The notes under the pieces are model-generated. The model did no database searches. It had not been told where the DNA came from and saw nothing but the letters and a program-made list of their open reading frames with translations. DNA of 64,000 nucleotides from Kribbella turkmenica (lineage in GTDB: Bacteria; Actinomycetota; Actinomycetes; Propionibacteriales; Kribbellaceae), in contig NZ_SMKR01000003.1 in NCBI RefSeq assembly GCF_004348725.1, positions 1 to 64,000 on the forward strand, written 5' to 3'. The first letter of the stretch is position 1. Each line of letters opens with the position of its first letter. Positions 1-7,744 of this stretch are shown here, in pieces. The translations under genes and the position numbers were made by a program.

Positions 1-2
1 CC

Positions 3-485
3 CTCCCGAAGCCCTCCATCGCCGGCTTCGACCCAGCCCTGGACCTCCACCCCCTCGGCCCCGATTTCGCTTCCGGTGTCCACGATCCGCTGCGCCGCTT
101 TCTGGCGAAGGAACGTGAGCTCGCCGAGCGCCTCGACCAAGAGGGATGGCGCGTCGACGCCCGGCCCGAGAACCACACGACCCAGCGAGAGAAGAACCCG
201 GACGCGACGCTGCGCCGGAGCGGATCCGACGAGGGGACGATCGTCGAGTTCAAGACGCTGGAGCGTGCCTCGCTGTCGGCGGTGAAGCGCAACATCCATC
301 GCGCCCAGGAGCACGTCGGTGCGCACGGCGAGATCTTCATCGACGGCCGGAACGTCGAGCTGTCCGAGGCGATGGCGCACCGGGGATTCCGGATGGCCCT
401 GGGCCAGCCTGGCAAGACGGTCTCGGCTGATGTTCATGTCATCCTCGGTGACGGGCGGTTGGTCACCTTCACGAAGGAGCGGTGA
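3..485 (+). CDS. Polymorphic toxin, C-terminal fragment with CdiA-CT-like tRNase domain (5' end outside window)
   Basis: The reading frame is open from the first bases, so only the last 160 residues of a larger protein are visible. The segment has the layout of the CdiA C-terminal tRNase fold found at the tip of polymorphic toxins: a helix rich in Glu/Leu (FLAKERELAERL), a strand (GWRVDARP), the NPD motif (EKNPDATL), the catalytic-type EFK strand (TIVEFKTL), then an amphipathic helix with RNIHRAQEH and a strand (GEIFIDGR). Known family members cleave tRNA in a competitor cell. The stop TGA shares its last base with the ATG of the next gene, the usual arrangement for toxin and immunity genes. 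The delivery type (RHS, CDI, secreted) cannot be told because the N-terminus is missing. I am fairly sure of the coding frame and the toxin class, less sure of tRNA as target. Confidence 0.7.
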   Translation, partial: LPKPSIAGFDPALDLHPLGPDFASGVHDPLRRFLAKERELAERLDQEGWRVDARPENHTTQREKNPDATLRRSGSDEGTIVEFKTLERASLSAVKRNIHRAQEHVGAHGEIFIDGRNVELSEAMAHRGFRMALGQPGKTVSADVHVILGDGRLVTFTKER

Positions 486-961
486 TGTCGGCGAACGACA
501 ACGTGTTTCTGGCTGCGGACGAGCCGATCGGGGCGGTCGCCGAGTGGCTGGCCGTCGTCCTCGACCTCGAGCCGGTCGCGGATCCGGAGTTGAAGGAGCA
601 CGAACGCCTGTTCCGGACCTCCGCCGCCGGAGCACAGCGTGAGCTCGGCCTGCTGGTTCGTCCCAACCGCTACGCCGAGTCGGCCCCCGGGCCGGACGAG
701 ATCCAGGCGCTGGACAAGTACCCGGTGGATCTCGACATCCGGCTCGTCGGACCGAAGGACGAGAATCTGCAGCTGCGCGAGACCACGGTGGTTTTCGACA
801 GGTTGGTTGCCGCGCGGAGCGACGTACCGATGCTGCTGATCCACAACCTGGACACGCTCGTCGCCGCGCATCTGCCCGGCACCGGCACGCACACCTTCAG
901 CCCTCCGATCACCCCGGACGCTCCCGACCTCGAGACCTGGCGGCCCTGGGTCGTCGGCTGA
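485..961 (+). CDS. Putative immunity protein for the upstream tRNase-type toxin
   Basis: This encodes 158 aa starting at the ATG that overlaps the toxin stop codon by one base (TGATG); a GTG three bases earlier is in frame but the overlapping ATG fits coupled translation better. I do not recognise the family. The product is acidic, soluble and has no signal peptide or membrane segment, which suits a cytoplasmic inhibitor that neutralises the toxin in the producing cell. Visible features are an acidic N-terminal half (DLEPVADPELKEHE) and a hydrophobic strand near residue 120 (VPMLLIHNLDTLV). The immunity role is inferred only from position and coupling; sequence alone would leave it as a hypothetical protein. 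Confidence 0.6.
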   Translation: MSANDNVFLAADEPIGAVAEWLAVVLDLEPVADPELKEHERLFRTSAAGAQRELGLLVRPNRYAESAPGPDEIQALDKYPVDLDIRLVGPKDENLQLRETTVVFDRLVAARSDVPMLLIHNLDTLVAAHLPGTGTHTFSPPITPDAPDLETWRPWVVG

Positions 962-1183
962 GGCGGTGCGCGCACGCAGCGGCGATCGAGCGGTAGCCGG
1001 TAGGGGTGACGGGTCGAACAGGTGTGCGAAGTCGGGAAGTTCGGGGGAACCGCGTCATGAAGCTTCCCGGCGGCCGTCACTTCTTGTGAACCCATCCCCA
1101 CAGGGAAGTGGAAGTGATCGGTGTGGAACTTTGTTCGATGTCGCTGACGGGAACGCGCCGGCCGGGTAGGCGGGTGCATTGAG

Positions 1184-1405
1184 ATGTCCGATCCTGTTCC
1201 TCAACGTCGCCGCGTGCGGGTGTGGTTCGGGGACCACGTCGTCGCGGACTTCCGGGCGGAGGCCGAGGTGGCCGAACGCTATGCCGCGGTCATGTCGCGC
1301 CGGTTCGCCGGGCTGCGGGTGACCTGCGAGCCGATCCCCGGCGCCGAGCCGGGCCCGGACCGTGCGCTGCCGGGTGAGCGGCTGTGGGAGGTAGCCCCGA
1401 AATGA
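1184..1405 (+). CDS. Small conserved-looking hypothetical protein
   Basis: This 73-aa protein has a basic N-terminus (QRRRVRVWFGDHVV) followed by a predicted helix with RYAAVMSRRFAGL and a Pro/Gly-rich tail. I do not recognise the family and see no membrane segment or catalytic motif. The ATG lies after an untranslated gap of about 220 bases. Its stop TGA overlaps the ATG of the next gene by four bases (ATGA), so the two are almost certainly co-translated and probably act together. Codon third positions are strongly G/C, like the surrounding genes, which supports that it is real. Confidence 0.6.
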   Translation: MSDPVPQRRRVRVWFGDHVVADFRAEAEVAERYAAVMSRRFAGLRVTCEPIPGAEPGPDRALPGERLWEVAPK

Positions 1406-1800
1406 CCTCTCGTCGCTTCCGGCTGATCCGCCATCACGACGTCTCCGGGGTGAGTGGCACCGGGCCGGTCGCCGAGGGCGTCCAGTTCACCGACGGGGCG
1501 GTCGCGCTCCGCTGGTACGGCGACTATCCGACGACCACGGTCTGGGACGGCATCGACTCCGTCGTCGCGATCCACGGCCACGGCGGCGCCACCGTCGTCG
1601 AGTGGATCGACGACGAGGAGCCGGGCCCCGACCCCGACCTGAAACTGCCACCCCGCGAGACCCTCCCGCCGAGACCTTGGCCGGAGCTGCACACCGGCCC
1701 CGAGCCACAGGACCCCGACCCCCTGCACCACGAGCGCGACAGCGGTTCGTACGGCAGTGCGCCGCCGAGCGGCTGGTCGTCGTACCGGGTGTTCCGCTGA
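1402..1800 (+). CDS. Hypothetical protein, partner of the preceding small gene
   Basis: This 132-aa protein starts at the ATG overlapping the previous stop (ATGA); an in-frame GTG at 1384 would give a longer overlap and is less likely. The N-terminal 80 residues look like a small beta-rich domain (FRLIRHHDVSGVSG, GAVALRWYGDY, TTTVWDGIDSV, GATVVEWIDD). The last 50 residues are Pro/Glu/Asp-rich and probably disordered. I do not recognise the family. Transcription likely ends at the strong inverted repeat that begins two bases after the stop codon. Confidence 0.6.
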   Translation: MTSRRFRLIRHHDVSGVSGTGPVAEGVQFTDGAVALRWYGDYPTTTVWDGIDSVVAIHGHGGATVVEWIDDEEPGPDPDLKLPPRETLPPRPWPELHTGPEPQDPDPLHHERDSGSYGSAPPSGWSSYRVFR

Positions 1801-1802
1801 GC

Positions 1803-1834
1803 CGGACCGGGTCCGGCGCCGCGGACCCGGTCCG
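1803..1834. terminator. Perfect 13-bp hairpin right after the stop codon
   Basis: The arms at 1803-1815 and 1822-1834 are exact reverse complements, with a 6-nt loop. It lies just behind the plus-strand gene ending at 1800. There is no U-tract, as is common for actinobacterial terminators. Confidence 0.6.
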
Positions 1835-1843
1835 AAGAACGGG

Positions 1844-1879
1844 CGGCCGGTGCCGAGTCCTTCCTTCCGGCACCGGCCG
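1844..1879. terminator. Second hairpin in the convergent intergenic region
   Basis: A 12-bp perfect stem (1844-1855 with 1868-1879) encloses a 12-nt loop. It stands between two convergent genes, so it could stop transcription from either side. Confidence 0.45.
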
Positions 1880-1911
1880 GCCGTACTCGTTGCCCAAGGC
1901 ATCGGGCAGGG

Positions 1912-1951
1912 CTCGGGCCCAGCCGGACTCGCGGTGGCGGCTGGGCCCGAG
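1912..1951. terminator. Third hairpin, next to the reverse-strand gene end
   Basis: Arms 1912-1924 and 1939-1951 pair perfectly over 13 bp with a 14-nt loop. The hairpin lies 10 bases beyond the end of the reverse-strand gene at 1962, so it is the likely terminator for that gene. Confidence 0.55.
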
Positions 1952-1961
1952 GTTCGGTCGG

Positions 1962-2270
1962 TCAGCCGAAGTCCTGCCGGTGCACGACGTCGAGGTTGTA
2001 GAACGTCGGCTGCCCGTCGCACAACTCCATCAGCTTGGCCGCGTACTCGCTCGTGTCGGCGCGGTTGGAGTTCTCCATCGCCTCCTCATAGGACGCGAAC
2101 TCGACCACGGCGAAGTACCGCCCGGGTTCGTCCCGGTCGGCGCCGGTGAGTTCGCGTGTCGGCGACGGGCCGTCGCCCGCCGCCATCCGGTTCTTGGTGA
2201 ACTGCTCGCTGAGCGCCGCGACCTCGTCCGGTCTGGACGTGCGGTACTCGATGATCTGAACGAACGCCAT
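1962..2270 (-). CDS. Small ABM-like dimeric alpha-beta barrel protein
   Basis: This encodes 102 aa. The start at 2270 is preceded by GGGGGACAG as a ribosome binding site, so the longer frame beginning at 2303 is not used. The pattern of a first strand ([10 protein letters not shown]), a helix ([12 protein letters not shown]), an acidic turn, a second strand ([15 protein letters not shown]) and another helix fits the antibiotic-biosynthesis-monooxygenase/EthD type ferredoxin-like fold. Members are small homodimers whose ligand usually cannot be read from sequence. No catalytic residue stands out. It is monocistronic, with terminator hairpins downstream. Fold assignment is moderate; function is unknown. 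Confidence 0.65.
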   Translation of the reverse strand: MAFVQIIEYRTSRPDEVAALSEQFTKNRMAAGDGPSPTRELTGADRDEPGRYFAVVEFASYEEAMENSNRADTSEYAAKLMELCDGQPTFYNLDVVHRQDFG

Positions 2271-2418
2271 TCTGTCCCCCCTGTGTCCACGGCCCCCGAA
2301 CACGGTTGCCCTCTGCTTCGAGGCTGCGCCCGGATCGGCGTCACCGCAAGGCCTTTTCGCCTTCTGCCGTCAGCAGACCGTCTGGGAATCGTCCGCGGGC
2401 CCTGATTGGCTTGCGGAC

Positions 2419-3408
2419 ATGCAGATTCTGGTACTGGGCGGTACCGCATGGCTGGGCCGGGAGCTCGCGGCCCAGGCGCTGGCCCGCGGACATTCGGTGA
2501 CGTGTGTGGCGCGCGGCGAGAGCGGCGAGGTGGCCGAGGGAGCGGCCCTCGTCCCGGCCGATCGCAGCCGCCCGGACGCGTACGACGCCGTACCCGATCG
2601 GGACTGGGACGCGGTGTTCGAGGTGTCGTGGCAGCCCGGGTTCGTGCGTGCGGCCCTGGCCGCGTTCGGGGCGAAGGCGAAGCACTGGACGTACGTGTCG
2701 TCGAACAACGCGTACGAGAAGTACGACACGCCTGGTGCCGACGAGTCCGCGGTACTGCGGAAGCCGGCCGAGCTCGACGTGGTCGACCGGGAGCAGTACG
2801 GCGAGGCGAAGGTCGCGTGCGAACTCGCGTCGGTCGGGGCGGTCGGGGACCGGCTGGTGATCGCGCGGGCCGGCCTGATCGGTGGGCCGGGGGACCGCAG
2901 CGACCGGGCCGGCGCGTGGGTGGCGCGGGCTGCCCGGGCACCCGAGGAGCCGCTGCTGCTGCCGGACACGCCGGACCTGGACACCTCGGTGATCGACGTA
3001 CGGGATCTCGCGTCCTGGTTGCTGGACAACGCCGCCGGGGGACGGACCGGGACGTTCGACACGTTCGGGCCGGTGGTGCCGTTCGGGGAATGGGTCGAGT
3101 TGTCGCGCGAGGTCGGTGGCCACTCCGGGCCGGTGGTGCTCGCGCCGCGGGAGTGGCTGGAGGAGCGGCAGGTCGAGCAGTACATGGGGCCGGAATCGCT
3201 CGCGATGTGGCTGACCGAGCCGGGGTACGAGGGCTGGTCGAACCGGAGCGGTGCGGCGGCGCGGGCGGCCGGGCTGACGCATCGGCCACGGCGGGAGTTC
3301 CTGCGGGACACGCTGGCGTGGGAGCGCGAGCTCGGCCTGGAGCGCGAGCGGAAGGCCGGTCTGAGCCTCGCGCGGGAACAGGAGTTGATCCAGTCCCTGC
3401 GGGCGTAG
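2419..3408 (+). CDS. NAD-dependent epimerase/reductase family protein (extended SDR)
   Basis: This 329-aa protein begins with a Rossmann dinucleotide motif ([11 protein letters not shown], residues 3-13). It has a TYVSS strand at 91-95 and a YxxxK pair (Tyr127, Lys131), the catalytic signature of extended short-chain dehydrogenases. The C-terminal half carries substrate-binding helices typical of NAD-dependent epimerase/dehydratase proteins acting on nucleotide sugars or isoprenoid and flavonoid-like substrates. The true substrate cannot be inferred. It is followed after 11 bases by a metallophosphoesterase gene, and the two may form an operon. No clear Shine-Dalgarno sequence precedes the ATG. 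Confidence 0.8.
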   Translation: MQILVLGGTAWLGRELAAQALARGHSVTCVARGESGEVAEGAALVPADRSRPDAYDAVPDRDWDAVFEVSWQPGFVRAALAAFGAKAKHWTYVSSNNAYEKYDTPGADESAVLRKPAELDVVDREQYGEAKVACELASVGAVGDRLVIARAGLIGGPGDRSDRAGAWVARAARAPEEPLLLPDTPDLDTSVIDVRDLASWLLDNAAGGRTGTFDTFGPVVPFGEWVELSREVGGHSGPVVLAPREWLEERQVEQYMGPESLAMWLTEPGYEGWSNRSGAAARAAGLTHRPRREFLRDTLAWERELGLERERKAGLSLAREQELIQSLRA

Positions 3409-3419
3409 AGAGTGGGCGC

Positions 3420-3911
3420 ATGCGCTTGGTGCTGATCTCGGACACTCATCTGCCGGTCCGCGCACGGAAGCTGCCCGAGCCGGTCTGGGCCGCGATCGAC
3501 CAGGCCGACGTGGTGATCCACGCCGGCGACTGGGTGAGCGTCGAGTTGCTGGACGAGCTGGAGGCCCGGGCCGCACGGCTGATCGGGTGCTGGGGCAACA
3601 ACGACGGTCCGGAGCTGCGGGCCCGGCTGCCCGAGGTCGCCCGGGTGACGCTCGACGGGGTGTCGCTCGCGGTCGTGCACGAGACCGGGCCGGCCAAGGG
3701 CCGCGAGGAGCGGTGCGAGCGGGCGTACCCGGGTGTGGACGTGCTGGTGTTCGGTCACAGTCACATCCCCTGGGACACGACCAGCCGGGGCGGCCTGCGG
3801 CTGCTGAACCCGGGATCGCCGACCGATCGCCGCCGGCAGCCGTACTGCACCTACCAGACGGCGACGGTCACGTCCGGCCGGCTGGAGAAGGTTGCTCTCC
3901 ACAACCTTTAG
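3420..3911 (+). CDS. YfcE/MJ0936-type metallophosphoesterase
   Basis: This 163-aa protein has the full metallophosphoesterase signature: Asp8-x-His10 (ISDTH), Asp37 (HAGD), GNND at 59-62, a histidine in VVHETG, and the closing GHSH motif, followed by LLNPGSP. Proteins of this length and motif order are cytoplasmic, metal-dependent phosphodiesterases of the YfcE/MJ0936 family; the physiological substrate is generally unknown. The ATG at 3420 gives the family's usual start immediately before the first strand. It follows the epimerase-like gene by 11 bases and is probably co-transcribed with it. Confidence 0.85.
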   Translation: MRLVLISDTHLPVRARKLPEPVWAAIDQADVVIHAGDWVSVELLDELEARAARLIGCWGNNDGPELRARLPEVARVTLDGVSLAVVHETGPAKGREERCERAYPGVDVLVFGHSHIPWDTTSRGGLRLLNPGSPTDRRRQPYCTYQTATVTSGRLEKVALHNL

Positions 3912-3946
3912 TCAGGGTGCCCCGCCACGGTGGGCAGGACCTGGAG

Positions 3947-4102
3947 CTAGGCGTTCGCCGCTTCCTTGACCCGGGTCTTGAGACGGTCGCGTACCTCTTC
4001 CGGCGTGTAGGCGCGGCGCTTCCGCTCGCCCCGCGCGATCACCACGCCCGTCGCGGCCACGCCGACGAGCCCTGCAAGCCCTACGACCTTCCATACCTTC
4101 AT
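3947..4102 (-). CDS. 51-aa single-pass membrane protein
   Basis: This short reverse-strand frame runs from the ATG at 4100-4102 to a TAG at 3947-3949. The protein opens with MKVWKVVG and has one hydrophobic helix of about 18 residues (GLAGLVGVAATGVVIA), then a basic cluster (RGERKRRAY) and an amphipathic tail (TPEEVRDRLKTRVKEA). By the positive-inside rule the C-terminus should be cytoplasmic. Codon third positions are strongly G/C. It is divergent from the gene at 4120 with only 17 bases between the starts. I do not know its function; small membrane proteins of this shape are common in actinobacteria. Confidence 0.6.
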   Translation of the reverse strand: MKVWKVVGLAGLVGVAATGVVIARGERKRRAYTPEEVRDRLKTRVKEAANA

Positions 4103-4107
4103 GGGAC

Positions 4108-4113
4108 TAACCT
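4108..4113 (+). promoter_or_regulatory. Possible -10 element (TAACCT) for a leaderless transcript
   Basis: TAACCT ends six bases before the GTG at 4120, the spacing seen for leaderless actinobacterial genes. No good -35 element is visible. Confidence 0.35.
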
Positions 4114-4119
4114 AGCGAC

Positions 4120-4752
4120 GTGGAGAGCCGGATTTCGCTGGATGACGCTACGGAACTGACACGAACCGGTGACATCTGGCTGTTCCGCGGGGGGAGTGCG
4201 GCCGACCGGGCCATCCAGCTGACCACGAACAGCCCCGTCAACCACGTCGGCATGGCGATCGTCGTCGAGGACCTGCCGCCGCTGATGTGGCACGCCGAGC
4301 TGGGCCGGTCCCTGCCGGACGTCTGGACGGGAAAGCATCACCGCGGTGTGCAGTTGCACGACCTGCGGGACGCGGTGCTGGTGTGGTCGCGGAAGTACGG
4401 TCAGCGGGCCTGGCTGCGGCAGTTGGACCATCCGGTGACGCGGGAGATGGAGGACGCCGTACTGCGGACCGTCGCGCGCCTCGATGGTACGCCGTTCCCG
4501 TCGACGGCCCGGCTGGCGTCGCGGTGGGCCCTTGGGCGGATCCCGGCGCTCCGGCGCGGATCCCGCGAGCTCGCGCTCGAGTCGGCGTACTGCGCCGAGG
4601 TGGTGGCGGTGACGTACGAGGAGATGGGGCTGCTGCACGGGCGGTCGCCGAGCTGGTACGACCCGGGGCGGTTCTGGAGCGGCGACGACCTCCGGCTGTC
4701 CTCTGGGGCCCGGCTCGGGGAGGAGATCGCGGTCGACGTCCCGGTGGAGTAG
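4120..4752 (+). CDS. YiiX-like permuted papain-fold (NlpC/P60 superfamily) protein
   Basis: This 210-aa protein starts at GTG 4120. It has the circularly permuted order of the YiiX/YebB branch of the NlpC/P60 superfamily: an N-terminal GDIWLFRG strand, the active-site histidine first (NHVGMAI, His42), and the catalytic cysteine late (SAYCAEVV, Cys158). Members of this fold are amidases or peptidases acting on peptidoglycan peptides or lipids. There is no signal peptide, so this one should be cytoplasmic. Substrate is unknown. The gap before the downstream exonuclease gene is 64 bases. Confidence 0.7.
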   Translation: MESRISLDDATELTRTGDIWLFRGGSAADRAIQLTTNSPVNHVGMAIVVEDLPPLMWHAELGRSLPDVWTGKHHRGVQLHDLRDAVLVWSRKYGQRAWLRQLDHPVTREMEDAVLRTVARLDGTPFPSTARLASRWALGRIPALRRGSRELALESAYCAEVVAVTYEEMGLLHGRSPSWYDPGRFWSGDDLRLSSGARLGEEIAVDVPVE

Positions 4753-4816
4753 AACTGTCGGCGACCTGTGATTGGGTTGTTCCGGGTCGGTAACCGAGCC
4801 GGAGGAGTCGCCGCTG

Positions 4817-6082
4817 ATGTACGCCGTCATCGACACCGAGACGACCGGCTTGCTGCCGAGCCATCGGCACCGGGTGATCGAGATCGCCGTCGTGCTGCTG
4901 GATGCGCGCGGGCAGGTGGAGCACGAGTGGGTGACGTTGCTGAATCCCCACCGCGATCTGGGCCCGCAGCACATTCACGGGATCCTGACCGCCGACGTGC
5001 TCGCGGCGCCGGAGTTCGGTGACGTCGCGCGCGAGCTCGGCGGACTGCTCGCCGGGCGGATGGTCGTCGGCCACAACGTCGAGTTCGACCTGGGGTTCTT
5101 GCGCGCGGAGTTCGGCCGGCTCGGGTTCGCGGTGCCGTTGATCACCGAGCGGTCGATGTGCACGATGGCGCTGGCCGGCTACCTCTACCCGGGCGCGAAA
5201 CGGACGCTCGGGGCGTGTTGTGCGGCGGCCGGGATCTCGATCGAGGGTTGGCACTCGGCGCTTGCGGACACGCGGGCCACGGCGCAGCTGTTCGGTCGGT
5301 ATCTGCACGCCTTCCCGTCGCCGCCGCCGTGGCAGTGGGCGTACGAGGAAGTGCGGCGGCTGCCGTGGCCCGCGTTGCCCGGGACTGCGTTCACGCCGAC
5401 GGTGCGCCCGGTGCACGCCGGTGGCCGGCACGGATGGATGAGCCGGATCGTCGACCAGTTGCCGCGGGTCCCCGAGCCGCCGCAGGCCGACTCGTACCTG
5501 GCTCTCCTCGACGGGATCCTCGCGAACCGGGAGATCACCGCGGCCGACGCGGACCAGCTCGTCCAGGTCGCGACCGAGCTCGGGCTGGCGCGGTCCGAGG
5601 TGCGCGACCTGCATCGGTACTACGTGACCTCGCTGGCCGAGGCCTCCTGCAGCGACGGCGAGATCACCGCCGACCAGCGTGCCGATCTCGACCGGGTCGC
5701 GATGATGCTCGGGCATCGGGTGTCCGACGTGGACGACGCGCTGCTGCGGGCGAGCTCCGGTCGGTACGTCGTGCCGGCCCGCCCGGGGTCCCATGGGTTC
5801 CCGCCGGGCAGCACGCTGGTGTTCACCGGGGACATGATCGAGCCGCGTGCGGTGTGGTGGGATCGCGCCGTCGCGGCCGGCTTCGCCCCTCAGGAGGCGG
5901 TCCGCCCGGACACCACCTTCGTCGTCGCCGCGGACGTCGACAGCCTGTCCGTCAAGGCCCGGGCCGCCCGCTACTACAACGTCCCGATCATCTCGATCGA
6001 GGATTTCCGCCGCCTGCTCCCGGACTCGCGCCCCATGCCGACTGCCTCGCGCCCCACGCCCACCGAACGCCAGGCCGGCTGA
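4817..6082 (+). CDS. DEDDh-type 3'-5' exonuclease with C-terminal BRCT domain
   Basis: The ATG at 4817, preceded by GGAGGAG, begins directly with the Exo I motif. Residues 1-165 form a DnaQ-like exonuclease with Asp6, Glu8, Asp91, His146 and Asp151 (DTETTG, HNVEFDLGFL, WHSALADTRA), a complete DEDDh active site. A middle region of about 160 residues has two helical segments of acidic character. The last 90 residues carry a BRCT-like domain (LVFTGDM near its start, conserved-type Trp in AVWWDRAV, VPIISIEDF near its end). The protein therefore probably trims DNA or RNA ends and is guided to a repair partner or DNA end by BRCT. It is followed closely by pyrE but is likely transcribed separately. 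Confidence 0.8.
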   Translation: MYAVIDTETTGLLPSHRHRVIEIAVVLLDARGQVEHEWVTLLNPHRDLGPQHIHGILTADVLAAPEFGDVARELGGLLAGRMVVGHNVEFDLGFLRAEFGRLGFAVPLITERSMCTMALAGYLYPGAKRTLGACCAAAGISIEGWHSALADTRATAQLFGRYLHAFPSPPPWQWAYEEVRRLPWPALPGTAFTPTVRPVHAGGRHGWMSRIVDQLPRVPEPPQADSYLALLDGILANREITAADADQLVQVATELGLARSEVRDLHRYYVTSLAEASCSDGEITADQRADLDRVAMMLGHRVSDVDDALLRASSGRYVVPARPGSHGFPPGSTLVFTGDMIEPRAVWWDRAVAAGFAPQEAVRPDTTFVVAADVDSLSVKARAARYYNVPIISIEDFRRLLPDSRPMPTASRPTPTERQAG

Positions 6083-6090
6083 GCCGTGGA

Positions 6091-6096
6091 TAGGGT
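6091..6096 (+). promoter_or_regulatory. -10 element (TAGGGT) for leaderless pyrE
   Basis: TAGGGT lies six bases upstream of the GTG start of pyrE, leaving no room for a ribosome binding site. This is a typical leaderless arrangement. Confidence 0.45.
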
Positions 6097-6102
6097 GCGG
6101 GC

Positions 6103-6639
6103 GTGAAGATCGCGGAGTTGGGACGACGGGTGCACGCGACCGCGCACCTGACCGGGCGGTTCGTGCTGCGCTCGGGGCAAGTGGTCGGGGAGTACTTCGA
6201 CAAGTACCAGTTCGAGGCGGATCCGGTGTTGCTGGACGCGATCGCGGAGGCGATGGTGCCGCTGGTGCCGGCGGACACCGAGGTGCTCGCCGGGCTCGAG
6301 CTGGGCGGCATCCCGGTGGTGACCGCGCTCGGCCGCCGGACCGGGCTGCCGTGTGCCTTCGTCCGGAAGCAGGCCAAGGCGTACGGGACGCAGCGGCTCG
6401 CGGAGGGCGCGGAGACGGCCGGCCGACGCGTCACCGTGGTCGAGGACGTGGTCACCACCGGCGGCCAGATCGTCCTGTCCACCGAGGAGCTCCGCGCCCG
6501 GGGCGCGTGGATTACCGGCGCCCTGTGCGTGATCAACCGCAACCAGGCGACGCCTCAGCCGCTCACCGACGCCGGCCTCAGCCTCCGGGCCCTGTTCACC
6601 TCAGCGGACCTGGCGGCCTACACAACAGCGGCCGGCTGA
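6103..6639 (+). CDS. pyrE: Orotate phosphoribosyltransferase
   Basis: This 178-aa enzyme matches the family length. It contains FVLRSGQ near residue 20, the Lys/Tyr pair FDKYQF, VRKQAKAYG for the catalytic loop, and the PRPP-binding motif VVEDVVTTGG (113-122). It transfers the phosphoribosyl group of PRPP to orotate to give OMP in de novo pyrimidine synthesis, in the cytoplasm. The GTG at 6103 is the only sensible start. In many actinobacteria pyrE stands apart from the main pyr operon, as it does here. Confidence 0.9.
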   Translation: MKIAELGRRVHATAHLTGRFVLRSGQVVGEYFDKYQFEADPVLLDAIAEAMVPLVPADTEVLAGLELGGIPVVTALGRRTGLPCAFVRKQAKAYGTQRLAEGAETAGRRVTVVEDVVTTGGQIVLSTEELRARGAWITGALCVINRNQATPQPLTDAGLSLRALFTSADLAAYTTAAG

Positions 6640-6705
6640 GCCGTCGCGCCGCGTCCGTCGTGAGCCGAAGCCGCCGGCTGCGAGCCGCTCGGTACGCCGC
6701 AGGAC

Positions 6706-6966
6706 TCACTCCGTCTCGTCGACGGTCTCCCGTTCGATCTCGAAGCGGAGTTGCTTGCCGGAGCGGATCCGCTCGACGGCCGCCAGGCAGGCCGCTTCGC
6801 TCATCCCGACGCCGATCTCACCGAGTTTGTGGCGCAGTACCAGCGCGGCGTCCTCCGCGGAGCGGGCGCTGGACTCGTTGATGGCCTCGATGGTCGTGGC
6901 GGTGAGCTTCTCGCGGATGTCCGGATGAACCTCGTGGATCTCGTGCGTGATTCTGAACTCCGTCAT
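6706..6966 (-). CDS. Small hypothetical protein, 86 aa
   Basis: The start at 6966 has a GGGAGAG ribosome binding site; an upstream in-frame ATG at 7032 would run into the neighbouring gene's region and is unlikely. The protein is mostly helical and acidic (VHPDIREKLTATTIEAIN, SAEDAALVLRHKLGEI) and ends with a charged strand (LRFEIERETVDETE). I do not recognise a family. Strong G/C third positions support coding. It lies 75 bases downstream of the FBP-domain gene in the same direction and could be co-transcribed with it. Confidence 0.55.
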   Translation of the reverse strand: MTEFRITHEIHEVHPDIREKLTATTIEAINESSARSAEDAALVLRHKLGEIGVGMSEAACLAAVERIRSGKQLRFEIERETVDETE

Positions 6967-7041
6967 CGCGACTCGCTCTCCCTTCGCCCGTGTGGACCTG
7001 CCGCTGCCACCAGCGTAGATCCAGGTACCCACTGCGGAAGC

Positions 7042-7530
7042 TCAAGCGAGGACGCGATTCACGAATCCGTCGAGTCGGGCGGTGAGCCGCTCGGCCCGGA
7101 CCTCGGGGGCGGCGGTCTCACCCTGCGGAACCTCGAGCTCGCGCAGGCCGCGCAGGTAGAGCGAGCAGGCCAGGTCGGCGCAGATGTACAGGCCGACCGT
7201 GTTGCCGTCCCGGCCGGCCGCACCCGCCCGCCGGGCCGCGAACAGTGCCACGTCGGTCACCTGGTGCGCGGTGTGGCAGAGGTCGCACAGCCCGGTGCCG
7301 CGGCGCGGCTTCCCGGTCGCCTGGGTGTTCAGCGCGATCCCGGTGACGTCGCCGTCGCGGCGGACGACGAGGTACGCGCGGTTGGGCGCCTTCGGGTCAC
7401 GCCAGCCGAGGTAGTCCAGTGACTCCCAGGGAAGGTCGGCGAATGCCCGGGGCAGCGTCATGGCCTTCACCAGGCTCTTGGACGAGTTGACGAACGAGCG
7501 CCTGATCTCCTCGACGCTGAGCGGTTGCAC
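7042..7530 (-). CDS. FBP-domain protein (FusB-like elongation factor G-binding zinc finger)
   Basis: I chose the GTG at 7530 because GGAGG stands six bases before it and family members begin MQPL; the ATG at 7563 has no such site. The 162-aa protein has an N-terminal helical part (EEIRRSFVNSSKSLVKAM), a LPWESLDYLGWRDP segment, and a C-terminal treble-clef zinc finger with CDLCH and CADLAC. The best-known relatives, FusB/FBP proteins, bind translation factor EF-G and help release it from ribosomes, which gives fusidic acid resistance in staphylococci. Actinobacterial members are chromosomal and their role is less clear. Confidence 0.8.
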   Translation of the reverse strand: MQPLSVEEIRRSFVNSSKSLVKAMTLPRAFADLPWESLDYLGWRDPKAPNRAYLVVRRDGDVTGIALNTQATGKPRRGTGLCDLCHTAHQVTDVALFAARRAGAAGRDGNTVGLYICADLACSLYLRGLRELEVPQGETAAPEVRAERLTARLDGFVNRVLA

Positions 7531-7705
7531 GACAGTCCTCCGATCTTCGACCACACATGACACCCGCCGGGCCGCCGGGCCCGCAACCGAATAACGGCTG
7601 GTGCCACGGCAACGGCCAGGTCCGCGATCCGGGTCGTGGCCGGGTTATGTCCTGACAGGCGGACACCCGGAGTGGACATTCGGCGGAAGTGGGTGAAAAC
7701 TGGAC

Positions 7706-7723
7706 TATGCAAACTTCAACTAA
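7706..7723 (+). promoter_or_regulatory. Possible operator upstream of the YceI gene
   Basis: The stretch reads TATGCAAACTTCAACTAA. The right half TTCAACTA has an imperfect inverted partner on the left (TATGCAAA for TAGTTGAA), and it sits just before the GGAGG site. A repressor site of the MarR kind is possible but the symmetry is weak. Confidence 0.3.
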
Positions 7724-7744
7724 TCTCTCTGGAGGAATTGTTCG

